DNA of 64,000 bases from a bacterium (GCA_030427205.1 JAUHXC010000012.1:1-64000); one strand, 5' to 3'; positions 25,137 through 34,969 are shown, counted from the stretch's first letter. The notes: a model not told the origin generated them from the sequence alone. A program made the numbers and translations.

Positions 25137-28100
25137 TCAGCCCGCGAGGTGGTCGGCGAGGACCCGCGCCGGATGCACGACCTGCCGGCCGTCCAGGCGT
25201 CGGATCTGGCTGCGGCACGAGTAGCCATCGGCCACGACCCGCTCGCCGGCGAGGGCGACCTTCGGGCCCCAGCTCATCCGATAGATGCCCGCCGACTCGG
25301 TGGCGTGCTCCGCCTCGTGGCCGTAGATGCCGCACATGCCACAGCAGCCGACCGCCGCCGCCGTGAGCTCGAGGCCGGCCGCCGCGAAGGCCTGACGCCA
25401 GCGGGCCTCGGCCGTCGGGCTCGCGGTGCGCTCGGTGCAGTGGGCCATGAGCGTCCACGGCGCGGCGTCCGTGCGCCCGCCGGCCACCTCGGTGATCCGG
25501 GATCGCTGCTCGACGAGCCAATCCTGAATCAGCGCCACCTCGAAGCCGACCGCGCCGTCGCCCAGCGCGTGGGGATACTCGTCGCGATAGGTCAGCACCA
25601 CCGCCGGATCGACGCCGATCAACGGCACGCCGCTCGCAGCCAGCGCGCCCAGCGCGTCGGCGTTGGCCCGGGCGACGTCGGCGAAGCGCCGCAGGAAGCC
25701 CTTGACGTGCAGCCCCTTGCCGTTGGGCACGAAGGGCGCCACGTAGGGCGTGTAGCCCAGGCTGACGAGCAGGTCGTAGCTCGCCAGCAGCGCCGGGGCG
25801 TCGAAGAACGTGGTGAAGGCGTCGGGCACGAGCACCACCGCGCGGGCCTTGTCCGAACCCGTGAGCGATGCCAGCACCGCCGGCTCGGCCTGCCGGGCGC
25901 CGCGCTGACGAAGCCCGTGCCGCGCGGTGGGGTGCGAGAAATGCGGCGGATCGACGATGCCGCCGAGCCGGGCGAGCAACCACTTCACCGGCGGCAGGGC
26001 GGACATCAGGTTGGCCAGGCGGGGCACCCGGGCCGCGAGCGGCGCCGTCGACTCGAGCCAGCCGACGAGGTGGTCCCGCAGCGGACGCAGATAACGCCCG
26101 TGATAGGCCTCGAGAAACTCGGCTTTGAAGGCCGGCACGTCGACCTTGACCGGGCATTGCGTCGCGCAGGCCTTGCACGAGAGGCAGCCGTGCATGGCGT
26201 CGTAGACCTCGTGGCTGAAGTCGGCCTCGTCCCGGGCGGAGTTGCGGGCGCGGGCCAGCCACGAGCCGGGCGGACCATCGGCGGCCAGCGGCTGACCGGC
26301 GTCGGCCAGGAGCCGCAGCCACTCGCGCATGAGACCGGCCCGCCCCTTGGGGCTGTGGATGCGATCGCGGGTGATCTTCGACGAGGGGCACATGACGTGA
26401 TCGGGGTGATAGTCATAGCAGGCCCCGTTGCCATTGCACGCCACGGCGACCTCGAACCGCGCCTGATCCCGCGGGTCGATCCGACGGTCGCGCTGACCGC
26501 GGGTCGGCGCGTCGATCGTCACCAGCGGCGCCTCGACGGTGGCGATCTTGCCCGGGTTGAGCTGATCGTGCGGGTCGAAGACGGCCTTGATCGCGCGCAC
26601 CGCCGGCCAGGCTTCGCCGAAGAAGCGCGGGCTGTAGGCGCTGCGCATGCCTTTGCCGTGCTCGCCCCAGATCAGGCCGCCGTACTTCTCGACGAGCCCG
26701 CAGACCCCGTCGCTGATGCGCTGCAGCCGCGCCTCGTCTTCGGGATCGCGCAGGTCGAGCGCGGGCCGCACGTGCAGGCAGCCGACGTCGATGTGCCCGA
26801 ACATGCCATAGCGCAGGCCCTCGGCGTCGAGCAGGGCGCGGAACTCGGCGATATAGGCCCGCAGGTTGCGCGGCGGCACGACCGTGTCTTCGACGAAGGG
26901 CACCGGCCGGCGCGGACCGGGCGCGTTGCCCAGCAGACCGACCCCCTTCTTGCGCAGATCCCACAGGGCCGCGGCCTCGGCCGCATCGCGGGCCACCGCC
27001 CAGGTGATCGGCGCGTGGGGCGGCGGATCCGCGGCGTCGGCGAGGCTCGCGATCAGCCCGTCGACCTTGGCTTGAATGGCATCGGGGTCGGTGCCGGCGA
27101 ACTCGACGAGGTTGACCGCGGCCAGGCCGTCGCTGTCGGCGAGGATCCCGGCCACCCGCGGCCAGATCGCATCCTTTCGGGCCAGCCCGAGCACCATCTG
27201 ATCGACGGTCTCGATGGCGCTCGGATCGCGCTCGACGAGCGCCTCGGCCGACGCCAGGGCGTGCTCGAAGGCCCCGTAGCCCAGCACGACGAGCTCGCTG
27301 TGGGTCGGGATGGGCGTCAGGCGCACCGTCGCTTCGACCACGACGCCCAGCGTGCCCTCGGCGCCGCAGAACAGCGCCCGCAGGTCGAGCCCGCCGTCCG
27401 CCGGGCGCGTATGCACGAGGTCGTAGCCGGTCATGAACCGCTTCAGATCGGGGTAGGCCCGCCCGATGGCGTCGCGGTGCTCATCCAGCACCCGGTCCAC
27501 CTCCCGGTACACCCGCGCCACCGGGGCTTCGCCCGTCTTGCGCTCGGCCAGCGCGGCCGGGCCCATCGCGCGGCAGCTATGGCGGGCCCCGCCGAGCAGG
27601 ACCGCGTCGAGCGAGACGATGTGTTCGCTCGTCTTGCCGTAGACCCGCGACCCCTTGCCGGCCGCGTCGGTGCTGATCATGCCGCCGATGGTCGCGCGGC
27701 TCGACGGCGAGAGGTTCGGCGCGAAGAAGACCCCGTGGGGCCGCAGGTGGTCGTTGAGCTGATCGAGCACGACCCCCGGCTCGATGCGGGCGACGCCGGC
27801 TGCGAGGTCGACCTCTAGGATGCGATCGAGGTGGCGGCTGACGTCCAATACGAGCCCGTCGGTCAGCGATTGCCCGTTGGTGCCGGTGCCGCCGCCGCGG
27901 GCGGTCACCGAGACCGAGCGGAATCGCGGCTCGGCCAGCAGCGCGAGTACGACCTCGACGTCGCGCGCGGTGCGGGGATACAGCACCGCCTGCGGCAGCA
28001 GCTGATAGACGCTGTTGTCGGTCCCGCCGACGAGCCGGCGCGCGTAGTCGGGCGCGATCTCACCGCCATAGCCGCGGGCGGGCAGCGCGTCGAGGAACGC

Positions 28101-28148
28101 CAGGTAGTCGTCGCCGAGGGACGGTCCGGTGGGCAGTCGGGGGATCAT
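25137..28148 (-). CDS. ydiJ: FAD/Fe-S 2-hydroxyacid dehydrogenase, YdiJ/D2HGDH type
   Basis: A 1003-residue cytoplasmic flavoprotein that oxidises a D-2-hydroxyacid, most likely D-2-hydroxyglutarate, as E. coli YdiJ (1018 residues) does. Residues 40-280 are a PCMH-type FAD domain with ARGGGTGTNGQS and GGMISTDAAGKGS; 280-560 a VAO/GlcD-type substrate domain ending GEHGKGMRSAYSPRFFG and DPHDQLNPGKI; 630-700 a ferredoxin-type domain with CLSCKACATQCPVKVD; and 880-960 a CCG-like segment CCGMCGIYGHEAEH. The ATG at 28148 has GGAG 4 nt upstream. This enzyme clears D-2-hydroxyglutarate formed by side reactions of serine biosynthesis. It is directly upstream of the NhaR-like gene. Confidence 0.92.
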   Translation of the reverse strand: MIPRLPTGPSLGDDYLAFLDALPARGYGGEIAPDYARRLVGGTDNSVYQLLPQAVLYPRTARDVEVVLALLAEPRFRSVSVTARGGGTGTNGQSLTDGLVLDVSRHLDRILEVDLAAGVARIEPGVVLDQLNDHLRPHGVFFAPNLSPSSRATIGGMISTDAAGKGSRVYGKTSEHIVSLDAVLLGGARHSCRAMGPAALAERKTGEAPVARVYREVDRVLDEHRDAIGRAYPDLKRFMTGYDLVHTRPADGGLDLRALFCGAEGTLGVVVEATVRLTPIPTHSELVVLGYGAFEHALASAEALVERDPSAIETVDQMVLGLARKDAIWPRVAGILADSDGLAAVNLVEFAGTDPDAIQAKVDGLIASLADAADPPPHAPITWAVARDAAEAAALWDLRKKGVGLLGNAPGPRRPVPFVEDTVVPPRNLRAYIAEFRALLDAEGLRYGMFGHIDVGCLHVRPALDLRDPEDEARLQRISDGVCGLVEKYGGLIWGEHGKGMRSAYSPRFFGEAWPAVRAIKAVFDPHDQLNPGKIATVEAPLVTIDAPTRGQRDRRIDPRDQARFEVAVACNGNGACYDYHPDHVMCPSSKITRDRIHSPKGRAGLMREWLRLLADAGQPLAADGPPGSWLARARNSARDEADFSHEVYDAMHGCLSCKACATQCPVKVDVPAFKAEFLEAYHGRYLRPLRDHLVGWLESTAPLAARVPRLANLMSALPPVKWLLARLGGIVDPPHFSHPTARHGLRQRGARQAEPAVLASLTGSDKARAVVLVPDAFTTFFDAPALLASYDLLVSLGYTPYVAPFVPNGKGLHVKGFLRRFADVARANADALGALAASGVPLIGVDPAVVLTYRDEYPHALGDGAVGFEVALIQDWLVEQRSRITEVAGGRTDAAPWTLMAHCTERTASPTAEARWRQAFAAAGLELTAAAVGCCGMCGIYGHEAEHATESAGIYRMSWGPKVALAGERVVADGYSCRSQIRRLDGRQVVHPARVLADHLAG

Positions 28149-28273
28149 CGGGCTCCCGGGGTCGGGCGCGCGGCCGGCGCGCAGACCCGGAAGATGAACG
28201 AAGCCCACCGTGCGGTGCAACCGTCGGCGCGTGCGCCTTGCACCGCCACCGCCCGCCGACGACACTGCCGCCC

Positions 28274-28804
28274 ATGTCGATTCCCCCCTATGTCGAGCAG
28301 CCCGCCCCGTCCGCCGAGGGCTTCGTCTACGCCCGCCCGCCCCATCGCATGGATCGCCTGATGCGCCTGGCGATGCGCTTCGTCGGCGCGAGCCAGATCA
28401 TCCTGGCCATCCTGCTCGCCGTCGCGGCGAGCCGACTCGACGGCGGCAACAGCGCCATCGCCGGCCTGTTCGCGGTGACCTTCCTCGCCGGCGGGCTCGC
28501 GGCGCTCTGGTGGATGGGCCGCAGCGGCGGCGTGCACCGGTTCGCGGTGGAGCGGGAGCGCATCGTGCTGCAGCGGGCGGGCATCGCCGGCCTGCGGCGG
28601 ACCATCGAAGTCCCGCGGGCGGATGTGACCGCGCTGCGCCCGGAGGCCGTCGGCGAGGGCCGCGCGTCGAGCTGGCGGCTCTGGCTCGTGACCGACGCCG
28701 GCCCCGTCGAGCTGGCGACCGTACGCCGCACCGTGGGCAACCTGCGGCCGATCCGCGACCTCGCCGACCGGCTGGGGCTCGACCTGCGCGATCCGCCGCG
28801 GTGA
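28274..28804 (+). CDS. Two-helix membrane protein of unknown function
   Basis: A 176-residue protein with a cytoplasmic N-terminus, two membrane helices (about residues 36-53 and 62-82) and a cytosolic C-terminal domain of about 90 residues made of short beta strands, resembling the PH-like domains found after helix pairs in bacterial membrane proteins. I do not recognise a named family. It is divergent from the YdiJ-type gene with 125 bp between starts, which must hold both promoters. Confidence 0.6.
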   Translation: MSIPPYVEQPAPSAEGFVYARPPHRMDRLMRLAMRFVGASQIILAILLAVAASRLDGGNSAIAGLFAVTFLAGGLAALWWMGRSGGVHRFAVERERIVLQRAGIAGLRRTIEVPRADVTALRPEAVGEGRASSWRLWLVTDAGPVELATVRRTVGNLRPIRDLADRLGLDLRDPPR

Positions 28805-28932
28805 CCGGGCGTCTGGCTGCGTAACCCGCAGGTATCAAATAGGAAATAAATCTTCGAAGGCCGGTCGAGCCCCTGTCTCCGCGCGGCGCAGCGCGGTAGG
28901 GTCCCTGCGTCGACCGCCGAGGAGCCCCCGCC

Positions 28933-30351
28933 ATGAAGCGACGCCCACCCTGCCGCATCAACCGCCGGACCTTCTTGCGGTGGAGCGCCGGCGCCCTGGC
29001 CGCGGTGCCCGCGCTCTCGCTGGTCGGGTGCGCCGAGGACGACGCCACCCCCTTCGTCGACCGACCGCTGGACGACGCCGTCTTCCCCGCCGGATTGCAC
29101 GCCGGCGGCATGACCCACGACAGCGCCATCTTCTGGACCCGCTGCGCCGATCGGGCCCCGCTGATCCTGCGGATCTGGCCCGAGGCGGCGCCGGCCGACG
29201 CCCAGCCGGCGATCGAGGTGGACGTCACGCCCGCCGAAGGCGGCTTCTGCGCGCCGAAGGTCAGCGGCCTGCCGCCGGGCGAGTGGTGGCGCTACGCCTT
29301 CTACGACGACGCCCGCGGGGTCCGCTCGCCGGTCGCCCGGGTGCGCACCGCCTTCGCCCCGGGCGTGCGCGCCCCGCTGCGGGTCGGCGCCACCGCGTGC
29401 ACGGCCTACAGCCGCAACCCCTTCCCCGCCCTCGGCCTCACCGCCGAGGCCCGCTGCGACGTCTTCTGCCACCTGGGCGACATGGTCTACAACGACGCGG
29501 CCTACGACGCCGAGACCTACGCCGCCGACTGGGAGAAGACCCACCAGCTGCCCGGCTACCGCGCGCTGCTGTCGTCGACCGGCGCGTACTTCGTCTGGGA
29601 CGACCACGAGTTCTTCGACAGCGGCGAGCTGCACGCGCCCGACGTCGATCTGAGCCGAGTCGCGCTGGGCAAGCAGGCCTTCTACGACTACCTCGCCGTC
29701 GACGTGCGCGACGAGCCGGGCGCCGGCGCGCTGATCGACGATCGGGTGCATTGGGGCAGCTATCGCTGGGGCGACACCGCCGAGTTCTTCCTGCTCGACA
29801 GCCGGCTCGAGCGCCAGCCGCAGAGCCGCGGCGCCGAAGACATCTACCTCGGCGGCAAGCAGATGGACTGGCTGCTCGGCGCGCTCTCCGCCAGCCCGTG
29901 CCACTTCAAGGTCATCCTCAACTCGGTGCCCATCGCCGATCTGCCCCGGGGCTGGCTCATCGAAGACCGCTGGACGGAGTACCCGACCCAGCGCGAGCAG
30001 CTGCTCGGCCACATCGTCGACGAGGGGCTGGCGAACGTCTGGTTCCTCGCCGGCGACTTCCACGTCAGCGCCGTGTGGCGGGTGGAAGGCAGCGGTCCGC
30101 GCTCGGGCCTGTGGGAGATCCTGTGCGGTCCGGCGGGCAGCGCGCCGAGCAAGCGGCTCGAGCTCGCCGAGTCGGTGCCGTCGCTCTACTTCCCCGAGGG
30201 CCGCATCGACTTCGCCCAGGGCGAGCACGCCGCCACGTGGATCGACTTCGATCCCGCGGCCGATACGGTGCGCCCGGTCTTCACCCGCGCCGCCGACGGC
30301 GAGGTGCTCTACGACGAAACCATCAGCGCCCGGTCCCTCGACGAGAGCTGA
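28933..30351 (+). CDS. phoD: Alkaline phosphatase D family protein
   Basis: A 472-residue PhoD-type metallophosphoesterase. Tat signal NRRTFLRW at residues 11-18, then a lipoprotein-like VGC near 35. An N-terminal Fn3-like domain (about 50-145) precedes the catalytic domain. Metal-site motifs are present: CHLGDMVYN near 182, WDDHEF near 222, and LAGDFHVSA near 375. PhoD enzymes are calcium/iron-dependent phosphomonoesterases or phosphodiesterases secreted for phosphate scavenging. The gene follows an AT-richer patch at 28840-28855 and has GAGGAG before its ATG. No Pho-box was identified. Convergent with the DAHP synthase gene, 1 bp between stops. Confidence 0.9.
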   Translation: MKRRPPCRINRRTFLRWSAGALAAVPALSLVGCAEDDATPFVDRPLDDAVFPAGLHAGGMTHDSAIFWTRCADRAPLILRIWPEAAPADAQPAIEVDVTPAEGGFCAPKVSGLPPGEWWRYAFYDDARGVRSPVARVRTAFAPGVRAPLRVGATACTAYSRNPFPALGLTAEARCDVFCHLGDMVYNDAAYDAETYAADWEKTHQLPGYRALLSSTGAYFVWDDHEFFDSGELHAPDVDLSRVALGKQAFYDYLAVDVRDEPGAGALIDDRVHWGSYRWGDTAEFFLLDSRLERQPQSRGAEDIYLGGKQMDWLLGALSASPCHFKVILNSVPIADLPRGWLIEDRWTEYPTQREQLLGHIVDEGLANVWFLAGDFHVSAVWRVEGSGPRSGLWEILCGPAGSAPSKRLELAESVPSLYFPEGRIDFAQGEHAATWIDFDPAADTVRPVFTRAADGEVLYDETISARSLDES

Positions 30352-30352
30352 C

Positions 30353-31690
30353 TCAGGGCGCGCGCATCATCTCGGCGATGCGGAACGCCATCTCCAGGCT
30401 CTGGGCATAGTTCAGCCGCGGATCGCAGCCGGTGGTGTAGCTGCGCGTCAGATCGGCCTCTTCGAGCGCCTGCGCCCCGCCGAGGCACTCGGTGACGTCG
30501 TCGCCGGTCAGCTCGAAGTGCACCCCGCCCAGGCGGCTGCCCGCCGCGCGATGCAGCGCGAAAGCCCGCTCCAGCTCGGTGAGGATGCGCGAGAAGTCGC
30601 GGGTCTTGACGCCGTCGCGGGTCTTGCGCCCGTTGCCGTGCATCGGGTCGCAGCTCCACAGCACCCGCCGGCCGGTGGCCTTCACCGTCTCGATGTGCTT
30701 GGGCAGATAGTCGGCGATGCGATCGGCGCCGTAGCGGGTGATCAGGGTCAGCCGGCCGGGTTCGTCGTCGGGGTCGAGCTTCTCGATGAGCTCGACGAGT
30801 TCGGCGGGGCTGCAGCTGGGGCCGATCTTGACCCCGATCGGGTTGCGGATGCCGCGGAAGTACTCGACGTGCGCGCCGTCGAGCTGCCGGGTCCGGTCGC
30901 CGATCCACAAGAAGTGCGCGCCCAGGTTGTAGTGCCCCGAGCGCCGCGGCGGCTGGGTGGTGAAGGCCTCTTCATAAGGCAGCACCAGCCCCTCGTGGGA
31001 GGTGTAGAACGTCACCCGGTCGAGCACGCCGTCCCGCAGCGCGCCGATGCTCTCGACGAAGTCGATGGCGTCGTGGATGCGCTCGGCCATCTGCTGGAAG
31101 GCCGCCTGCCGTGGCTGACCGGCCATGAAGTCCAGCCGCCAGTGCTCGGGGTGATGCAGGTCGGCGAAGCCGCCGGCGGTCAGCGCCCGGATGAAGTTCA
31201 GCGTGGTCGCGGCGTGGTGGTAGGCGGTCAGCATGCGCTGGGGGTCGGGCTGCCGCTGCGCCGGCTCGGCCGCGAGCCCGTTGACCAGATCGCCGCGATA
31301 CACCGGCATCTCGACGCCGTCGACCACCTCGGTCGGGCTCGATCGCGGCTTGGCGTATTGCCCGGCGATACGCCCGAGCCGAACCACCGGCCGGCGCCCG
31401 GCGTGGCTGAGGATCAGGCTCATCTGCAGCAGGATCTTCAGCTTGCGTACGATGGTATCGCGCTCGCAGTCGGCGAACCGCTCGGCGCAGTCGCCGCCGT
31501 GCAGCACGAAGGCCCGACCGGCCTCCGCCCGCGCCAGCTCGGCCTTGAGGCCCTCGACCTCGCCGCTGAAGACCAGCGGCGGCAGGCTGCCGATGCGGCG
31601 GGCGATGGGCGCCAGCGCCTGCGGTTCGGCGTAATCGGGCTGCTGGCGAGCCGGGCGGCTGCGCCAGGAATCGGGGGACCACGGGGTCAT
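30353..31690 (-). CDS. aroH: 3-deoxy-7-phosphoheptulonate synthase, class II
   Basis: First enzyme of the shikimate pathway; condenses phosphoenolpyruvate with erythrose-4-phosphate to DAHP. The 445-residue chain is of the class II (plant/mycobacterial) type. Characteristic segments are FVLHGGDCAERF near 60, RLGRIAGQYAKPRSSPTE near 104, HYNLGAHFLWIGDRT near 257, KIGPSCSP and SCDPMHGN with metal ligands. The start at 31690 has GAGGAG 6 nt upstream. No other aromatic-pathway gene is nearby. The symbol is used loosely; class II enzymes are named aroG, aroF or aroH in different genomes. Confidence 0.95.
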   Translation of the reverse strand: MTPWSPDSWRSRPARQQPDYAEPQALAPIARRIGSLPPLVFSGEVEGLKAELARAEAGRAFVLHGGDCAERFADCERDTIVRKLKILLQMSLILSHAGRRPVVRLGRIAGQYAKPRSSPTEVVDGVEMPVYRGDLVNGLAAEPAQRQPDPQRMLTAYHHAATTLNFIRALTAGGFADLHHPEHWRLDFMAGQPRQAAFQQMAERIHDAIDFVESIGALRDGVLDRVTFYTSHEGLVLPYEEAFTTQPPRRSGHYNLGAHFLWIGDRTRQLDGAHVEYFRGIRNPIGVKIGPSCSPAELVELIEKLDPDDEPGRLTLITRYGADRIADYLPKHIETVKATGRRVLWSCDPMHGNGRKTRDGVKTRDFSRILTELERAFALHRAAGSRLGGVHFELTGDDVTECLGGAQALEEADLTRSYTTGCDPRLNYAQSLEMAFRIAEMMRAP

Positions 31691-31789
31691 CTGTCTCTCC
31701 TCGGCGGGGCGTCGCTGTGCGATGCCCGTTCGCGCGCTGCGGTGACCGGCGGCGAGGTTTCCGGCGGGCCGATCTGATAATCTGCCGCC

Positions 31790-32296
31790 ATGCGCACCTT
31801 CACCGATGGCCATGTCTACATCTTCACCTTCAAGGATCCCACCCGCTTGCTCTCGCCGATCGCGCACGATCTGCGGCTGCGATGCCGGCGCTTCGAAATC
31901 ACGCTCGACGAGGGGCGGGTCCGCGGCTGGTTCGACCCCGAGAGCATAGAGGTCGACGGGCCGGTGCGCGAGGGCCGGGTCGACGTCGGCGCGTTCGGCA
32001 AGCTCGAGCGCTCGAAGATCCTCTCGGGCATGCGCAAGGACGTCCTGCGCACCCGTCGCCACCGCGAGGTGCGCTTCGTCGGCACCCACGCAGACGGGCG
32101 GGTCAAGGGCGGCCTGACGCTCGTCGGGCGCACCGCCGACATCGACTTCGCGGTGCGGGCCGAAGGCGCGCGCATGGCGGGCCGGGTCGAGCTGAAGCCG
32201 AGCCATTGGGGCATCAAGCCCTACAAGGCGCTGCTCGGCACGCTGGTGCTCGAAGACCGGGTCGTGATCGAGTTCGACCTGGGCGGGCGCACGTGA
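31790..32296 (+). CDS. YceI-like lipocalin-fold protein
   Basis: A 168-residue protein of YceI-type sequence: a beta-rich barrel with alternating strands, VEVSS/RFVGTH-like middle segment and the C-terminal VELKPSHWGIKPYKALLGTL, equivalent to the WGI-x-PYKALLG box of the family. It has no signal peptide, whereas classical YceI proteins are periplasmic, so this member is probably cytoplasmic. YceI folds bind polyprenoid ligands. Its stop overlaps the GTG start of the ureohydrolase gene, an unexpected partner. Confidence 0.82.
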   Translation: MRTFTDGHVYIFTFKDPTRLLSPIAHDLRLRCRRFEITLDEGRVRGWFDPESIEVDGPVREGRVDVGAFGKLERSKILSGMRKDVLRTRRHREVRFVGTHADGRVKGGLTLVGRTADIDFAVRAEGARMAGRVELKPSHWGIKPYKALLGTLVLEDRVVIEFDLGGRT

Positions 32297-33426
32297 AGCC
32301 CGGCGCCCGTCCCCTCGATGTCTTGCAGCGCATCCTGCGGCCGGCCGGCGGCGGGGTCTATGTCGTCAGCACCGGGCTCGCCGAGCAGCGCGCGCTGCAA
32401 CGCCAGGTCTACGGCGCCGAGACGGACGCCGACGTGCACGCGCGCTGGCAGGCGGCCCTGGCGACGCTGCCCGAGGCGTCGGTGGTCACGCTCGGCGTGC
32501 CGTCGGACGTGGGCGCCGGCTTCACCCGCGGCGCCAACCGGGCCCCCGCGGCGCTGCGCGCGTGGCTGCTGGGCCGCCCGCGACACCCGCTGTGGACGAC
32601 CGTCGACGCCGGCGACGTCCGGGTCGTGCCGCAGCTGCTCAGCGACGAGATGCTCGGCGACGCCCAGATCGCGGCGACGCGGGCGGCGCTCTACGGCGAC
32701 GACCCGCTCGCGGCGGGGTTGCCGGTCTCGCCCCTCGATCTGTGCGCCCGGGCGCTGGCGTGCATCTTCGCCGTCGCGCCCGACGTCGTGCCGATCGTCA
32801 TCGGCGGCGATCACAGCGTCGGCTGGCCCGCCTTCCTCGCCGCGCACCGCCACTGGGAGCAGGCCCGCGGCCTCCGCCTGGGCCTGCTGCACTTCGACGC
32901 CCACACCGACCTTCTCGAGAGCCGGCTGGGCATCAAGTACTGCTTCGCCACCTGGGCCTGGCACGCCAATGAGCTGCTCGGACGGGACGGTCGGCTGGTG
33001 CAGGTGGGCGTCCGGGCGAGCGCCCGCCCGCAGGCCCATTGGGAAGACACCCTGGGCGTACGCCAGATCCGCGCCGCGGAGGCCAATCGGCGGGGTGCGG
33101 AGGCGCTGGCCGACGAGATCGCCGAGCGGTTCACCCGGCTGGGCGTCGACGCGCTCTATGTCAGCAACGACATCGACGGCACCGACGTGGCCTACGCCGG
33201 CGCGACCGGCACGCCCGAGCCCGATGGGCTGACCCCGGATCTGGTCTCGTCGCTGACCCGGCTGCTGGCGCAGCGCTTCCCGCTGGTCGGCGGCGATCTG
33301 GTCGAGGTGGCCCCGCCGCTGGCCCACGGCGCGCCGGGTGAACCCGGACGCACCCTCGATACCGCCGCCCGCTATCTGGGCGACCTCGTGCAGTGCGCGG
33401 GCACCCGATCCGCGCCGGGCACCTGA
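32293..33426 (+). CDS. Arginase/agmatinase family ureohydrolase
   Basis: A 377-residue dimanganese hydrolase. All ligand motifs are intact: GGDHS near 167, FDAHTD near 199, and SNDIDGTD near 292 followed by GTGTPE-like GATGTPEPDGL. It is longer than typical arginases (about 300), with an N-terminal extension of about 60 residues and an insertion near 120. Substrate could be arginine, agmatine, formiminoglutamate or guanidino acids; the loop residues do not decide. GTG start overlaps the YceI stop (GTGA). Confidence 0.85.
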   Translation: MKPGARPLDVLQRILRPAGGGVYVVSTGLAEQRALQRQVYGAETDADVHARWQAALATLPEASVVTLGVPSDVGAGFTRGANRAPAALRAWLLGRPRHPLWTTVDAGDVRVVPQLLSDEMLGDAQIAATRAALYGDDPLAAGLPVSPLDLCARALACIFAVAPDVVPIVIGGDHSVGWPAFLAAHRHWEQARGLRLGLLHFDAHTDLLESRLGIKYCFATWAWHANELLGRDGRLVQVGVRASARPQAHWEDTLGVRQIRAAEANRRGAEALADEIAERFTRLGVDALYVSNDIDGTDVAYAGATGTPEPDGLTPDLVSSLTRLLAQRFPLVGGDLVEVAPPLAHGAPGEPGRTLDTAARYLGDLVQCAGTRSAPGT

Positions 33427-33448
33427 GCCCGCATCCCGGCAGAGCAAA

Positions 33449-33480
33449 ATCCGCCGCAAAGCGCCTGCGGCACGCGGAAT
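33449..33480. terminator. Hairpin between convergent genes
   Basis: GCCGCA (33453-33458) and TGCGGC (33466-33471) form a stem with a 7-nt loop, extended by TCCGC/GCGGA further out. It lies between the stops of the ureohydrolase and glycosyltransferase genes, where a bidirectional terminator is expected. No long T run follows, so this is a candidate only. Confidence 0.4.
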
Positions 33481-33531
33481 CCTTTGAATATCGAGCGTTT
33501 GCACCGGCCGCGGGCCGAATTCGGGCCGCGT

Positions 33532-34947
33532 TCAGGTGATCTCGCGATAGATCGCGGCGATGCGCCGGGCCTGGGTGTGCGCGTCGTAGGGCGCGATGGC
33601 GGCGGGATCGGGCGTCATCGGCGCCCCGTCGAGGTGCGCCCGATACAGTCGGCCGATCGCCTCGGCGACCGCGGCCGGATCACCATGGGGCGGGCACAGA
33701 CCGGCGCCGGCCTCGCGCACGATGCGATTGGCCTCCTCGTTGGCCGAGATGGCGAGAATCGGGCGCCCCGCGCAGAGATAGTCGTACAGCTTGCCCGGGA
33801 TCTGAAGCTCGCACTCGGGCTCGATGATGAGCGCGAGCGCGTCCGCCGCCTGCAGGACGGGCAGGCTGTGGCGGAACGAGACGGCGGGCATCACGAAGAG
33901 GTGGTCGTCGAGCCCGAACTCGGCGGCGCGGGCCGCGTGCTCGTCGTCGAGGCCGCCGACGAAGGTCAACCGGGCGCGGCTCGGATCGAGCCCCTCGCTG
34001 CGCACGAAGCGCGCGAAGCCGTCGAGCAGCGCGTCCGGCTCGACGAAGCGCCGAAAACGGCCGAAGTACAGCACCGTGAAGGGCCGCCGCGGATCGGCCT
34101 CGGGGGCCGGCGTAGGCAGGAAGAGCCCGCGATCGAAGGCGTTACGCACCGCGGTGAACTTCGTCTCGGCGACGCGGCCGGCGTAGGCCCGCACATAGGC
34201 GTCACGGCAGGCCTCGGTATTGAGGATGACCTTGGCCGCGGCGCTGAAGAGGGTCTGCTCGAAGCGTTCGAGCGCGCGCCGGGAGACCACCGGGCGCAGG
34301 GCCATCTTGCCGGCGTGCTGCGACCACGGATCACGGAAGTCGACGACGAGCGGCAGGCCGGTCTCGCGGGTCAGCTGCAGCGCGGTGATCAGCGGCGACC
34401 AGGGATCGGCGCTGATGTGGATGACCTCGGGGGCGTGCTGATGAATCAGCGCCCGGGCGGCCTCCAGGCCGGCGGGCAGGTCGGCCAGGTAGCGATCGAA
34501 CGGCGTCAGGAAGCTCCAATCCCGCTCGGGCAGCGCCTGACCGGCGACCGATGCGGCCGACTTGAGCGCGGCGCCCACCGCGTCGCCGACCACCTCGGCG
34601 GCGCCGCCGACCGTCTCGGCCACCCGGCCCACCTCGTCGGGCAGGCCGTCGAGCAGCGCGCGCCACCCGCGGGCCGAGCGCGGCCCCTGGCTCGATTTCG
34701 CCTTGCGCCGCTGCGCGAGCCAGGGCCGCACGACGCCCGAGAAGCCGTAGTTGACGATGGCGTCCGGCGGGATGCAGTCCGCCAGCTCCTGATCGTGGCG
34801 CTCCTTGATCGGCGGGCCGGCGAGCACGACCGGCGTCCAGCCTTCGGCGGGCAGGTTGCGGGTGAGATGCAGCGCCCGTTTCGCGCCCGAGACCCCCATC
34901 GGCGGGAAGTACGGCGAGATGAGCAGCACACGGCGGGTCGACGGCAT
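33532..34947 (-). CDS. GT4-type glycosyltransferase
   Basis: A 471-residue GT-B glycosyltransferase. The N-terminal nucleophile-side domain begins with LLISPYFPPMGVSGAKR, and the donor-binding C-terminal domain has VLYFGRFRRFVEP near 287 and the EX7E-like EPECELQIPGKLYDYLCAGRP near 393, as in polysaccharide-assembly GT4 enzymes. A peculiar insert of about 40 residues, rich in Ala, Val and Gly with alternating Glu/Lys, lies near 93-135. The start at 34947 has GGAG 8 nt upstream. It follows wecB by 22 bp, so it probably extends a glycan using a UDP-ManNAc or UDP-GlcNAc-derived sugar. Confidence 0.82.
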   Translation of the reverse strand: MPSTRRVLLISPYFPPMGVSGAKRALHLTRNLPAEGWTPVVLAGPPIKERHDQELADCIPPDAIVNYGFSGVVRPWLAQRRKAKSSQGPRSARGWRALLDGLPDEVGRVAETVGGAAEVVGDAVGAALKSAASVAGQALPERDWSFLTPFDRYLADLPAGLEAARALIHQHAPEVIHISADPWSPLITALQLTRETGLPLVVDFRDPWSQHAGKMALRPVVSRRALERFEQTLFSAAAKVILNTEACRDAYVRAYAGRVAETKFTAVRNAFDRGLFLPTPAPEADPRRPFTVLYFGRFRRFVEPDALLDGFARFVRSEGLDPSRARLTFVGGLDDEHAARAAEFGLDDHLFVMPAVSFRHSLPVLQAADALALIIEPECELQIPGKLYDYLCAGRPILAISANEEANRIVREAGAGLCPPHGDPAAVAEAIGRLYRAHLDGAPMTPDPAAIAPYDAHTQARRIAAIYREIT

Positions 34948-34969
34948 CAAGGGCTCTCCGGCAGACTGC

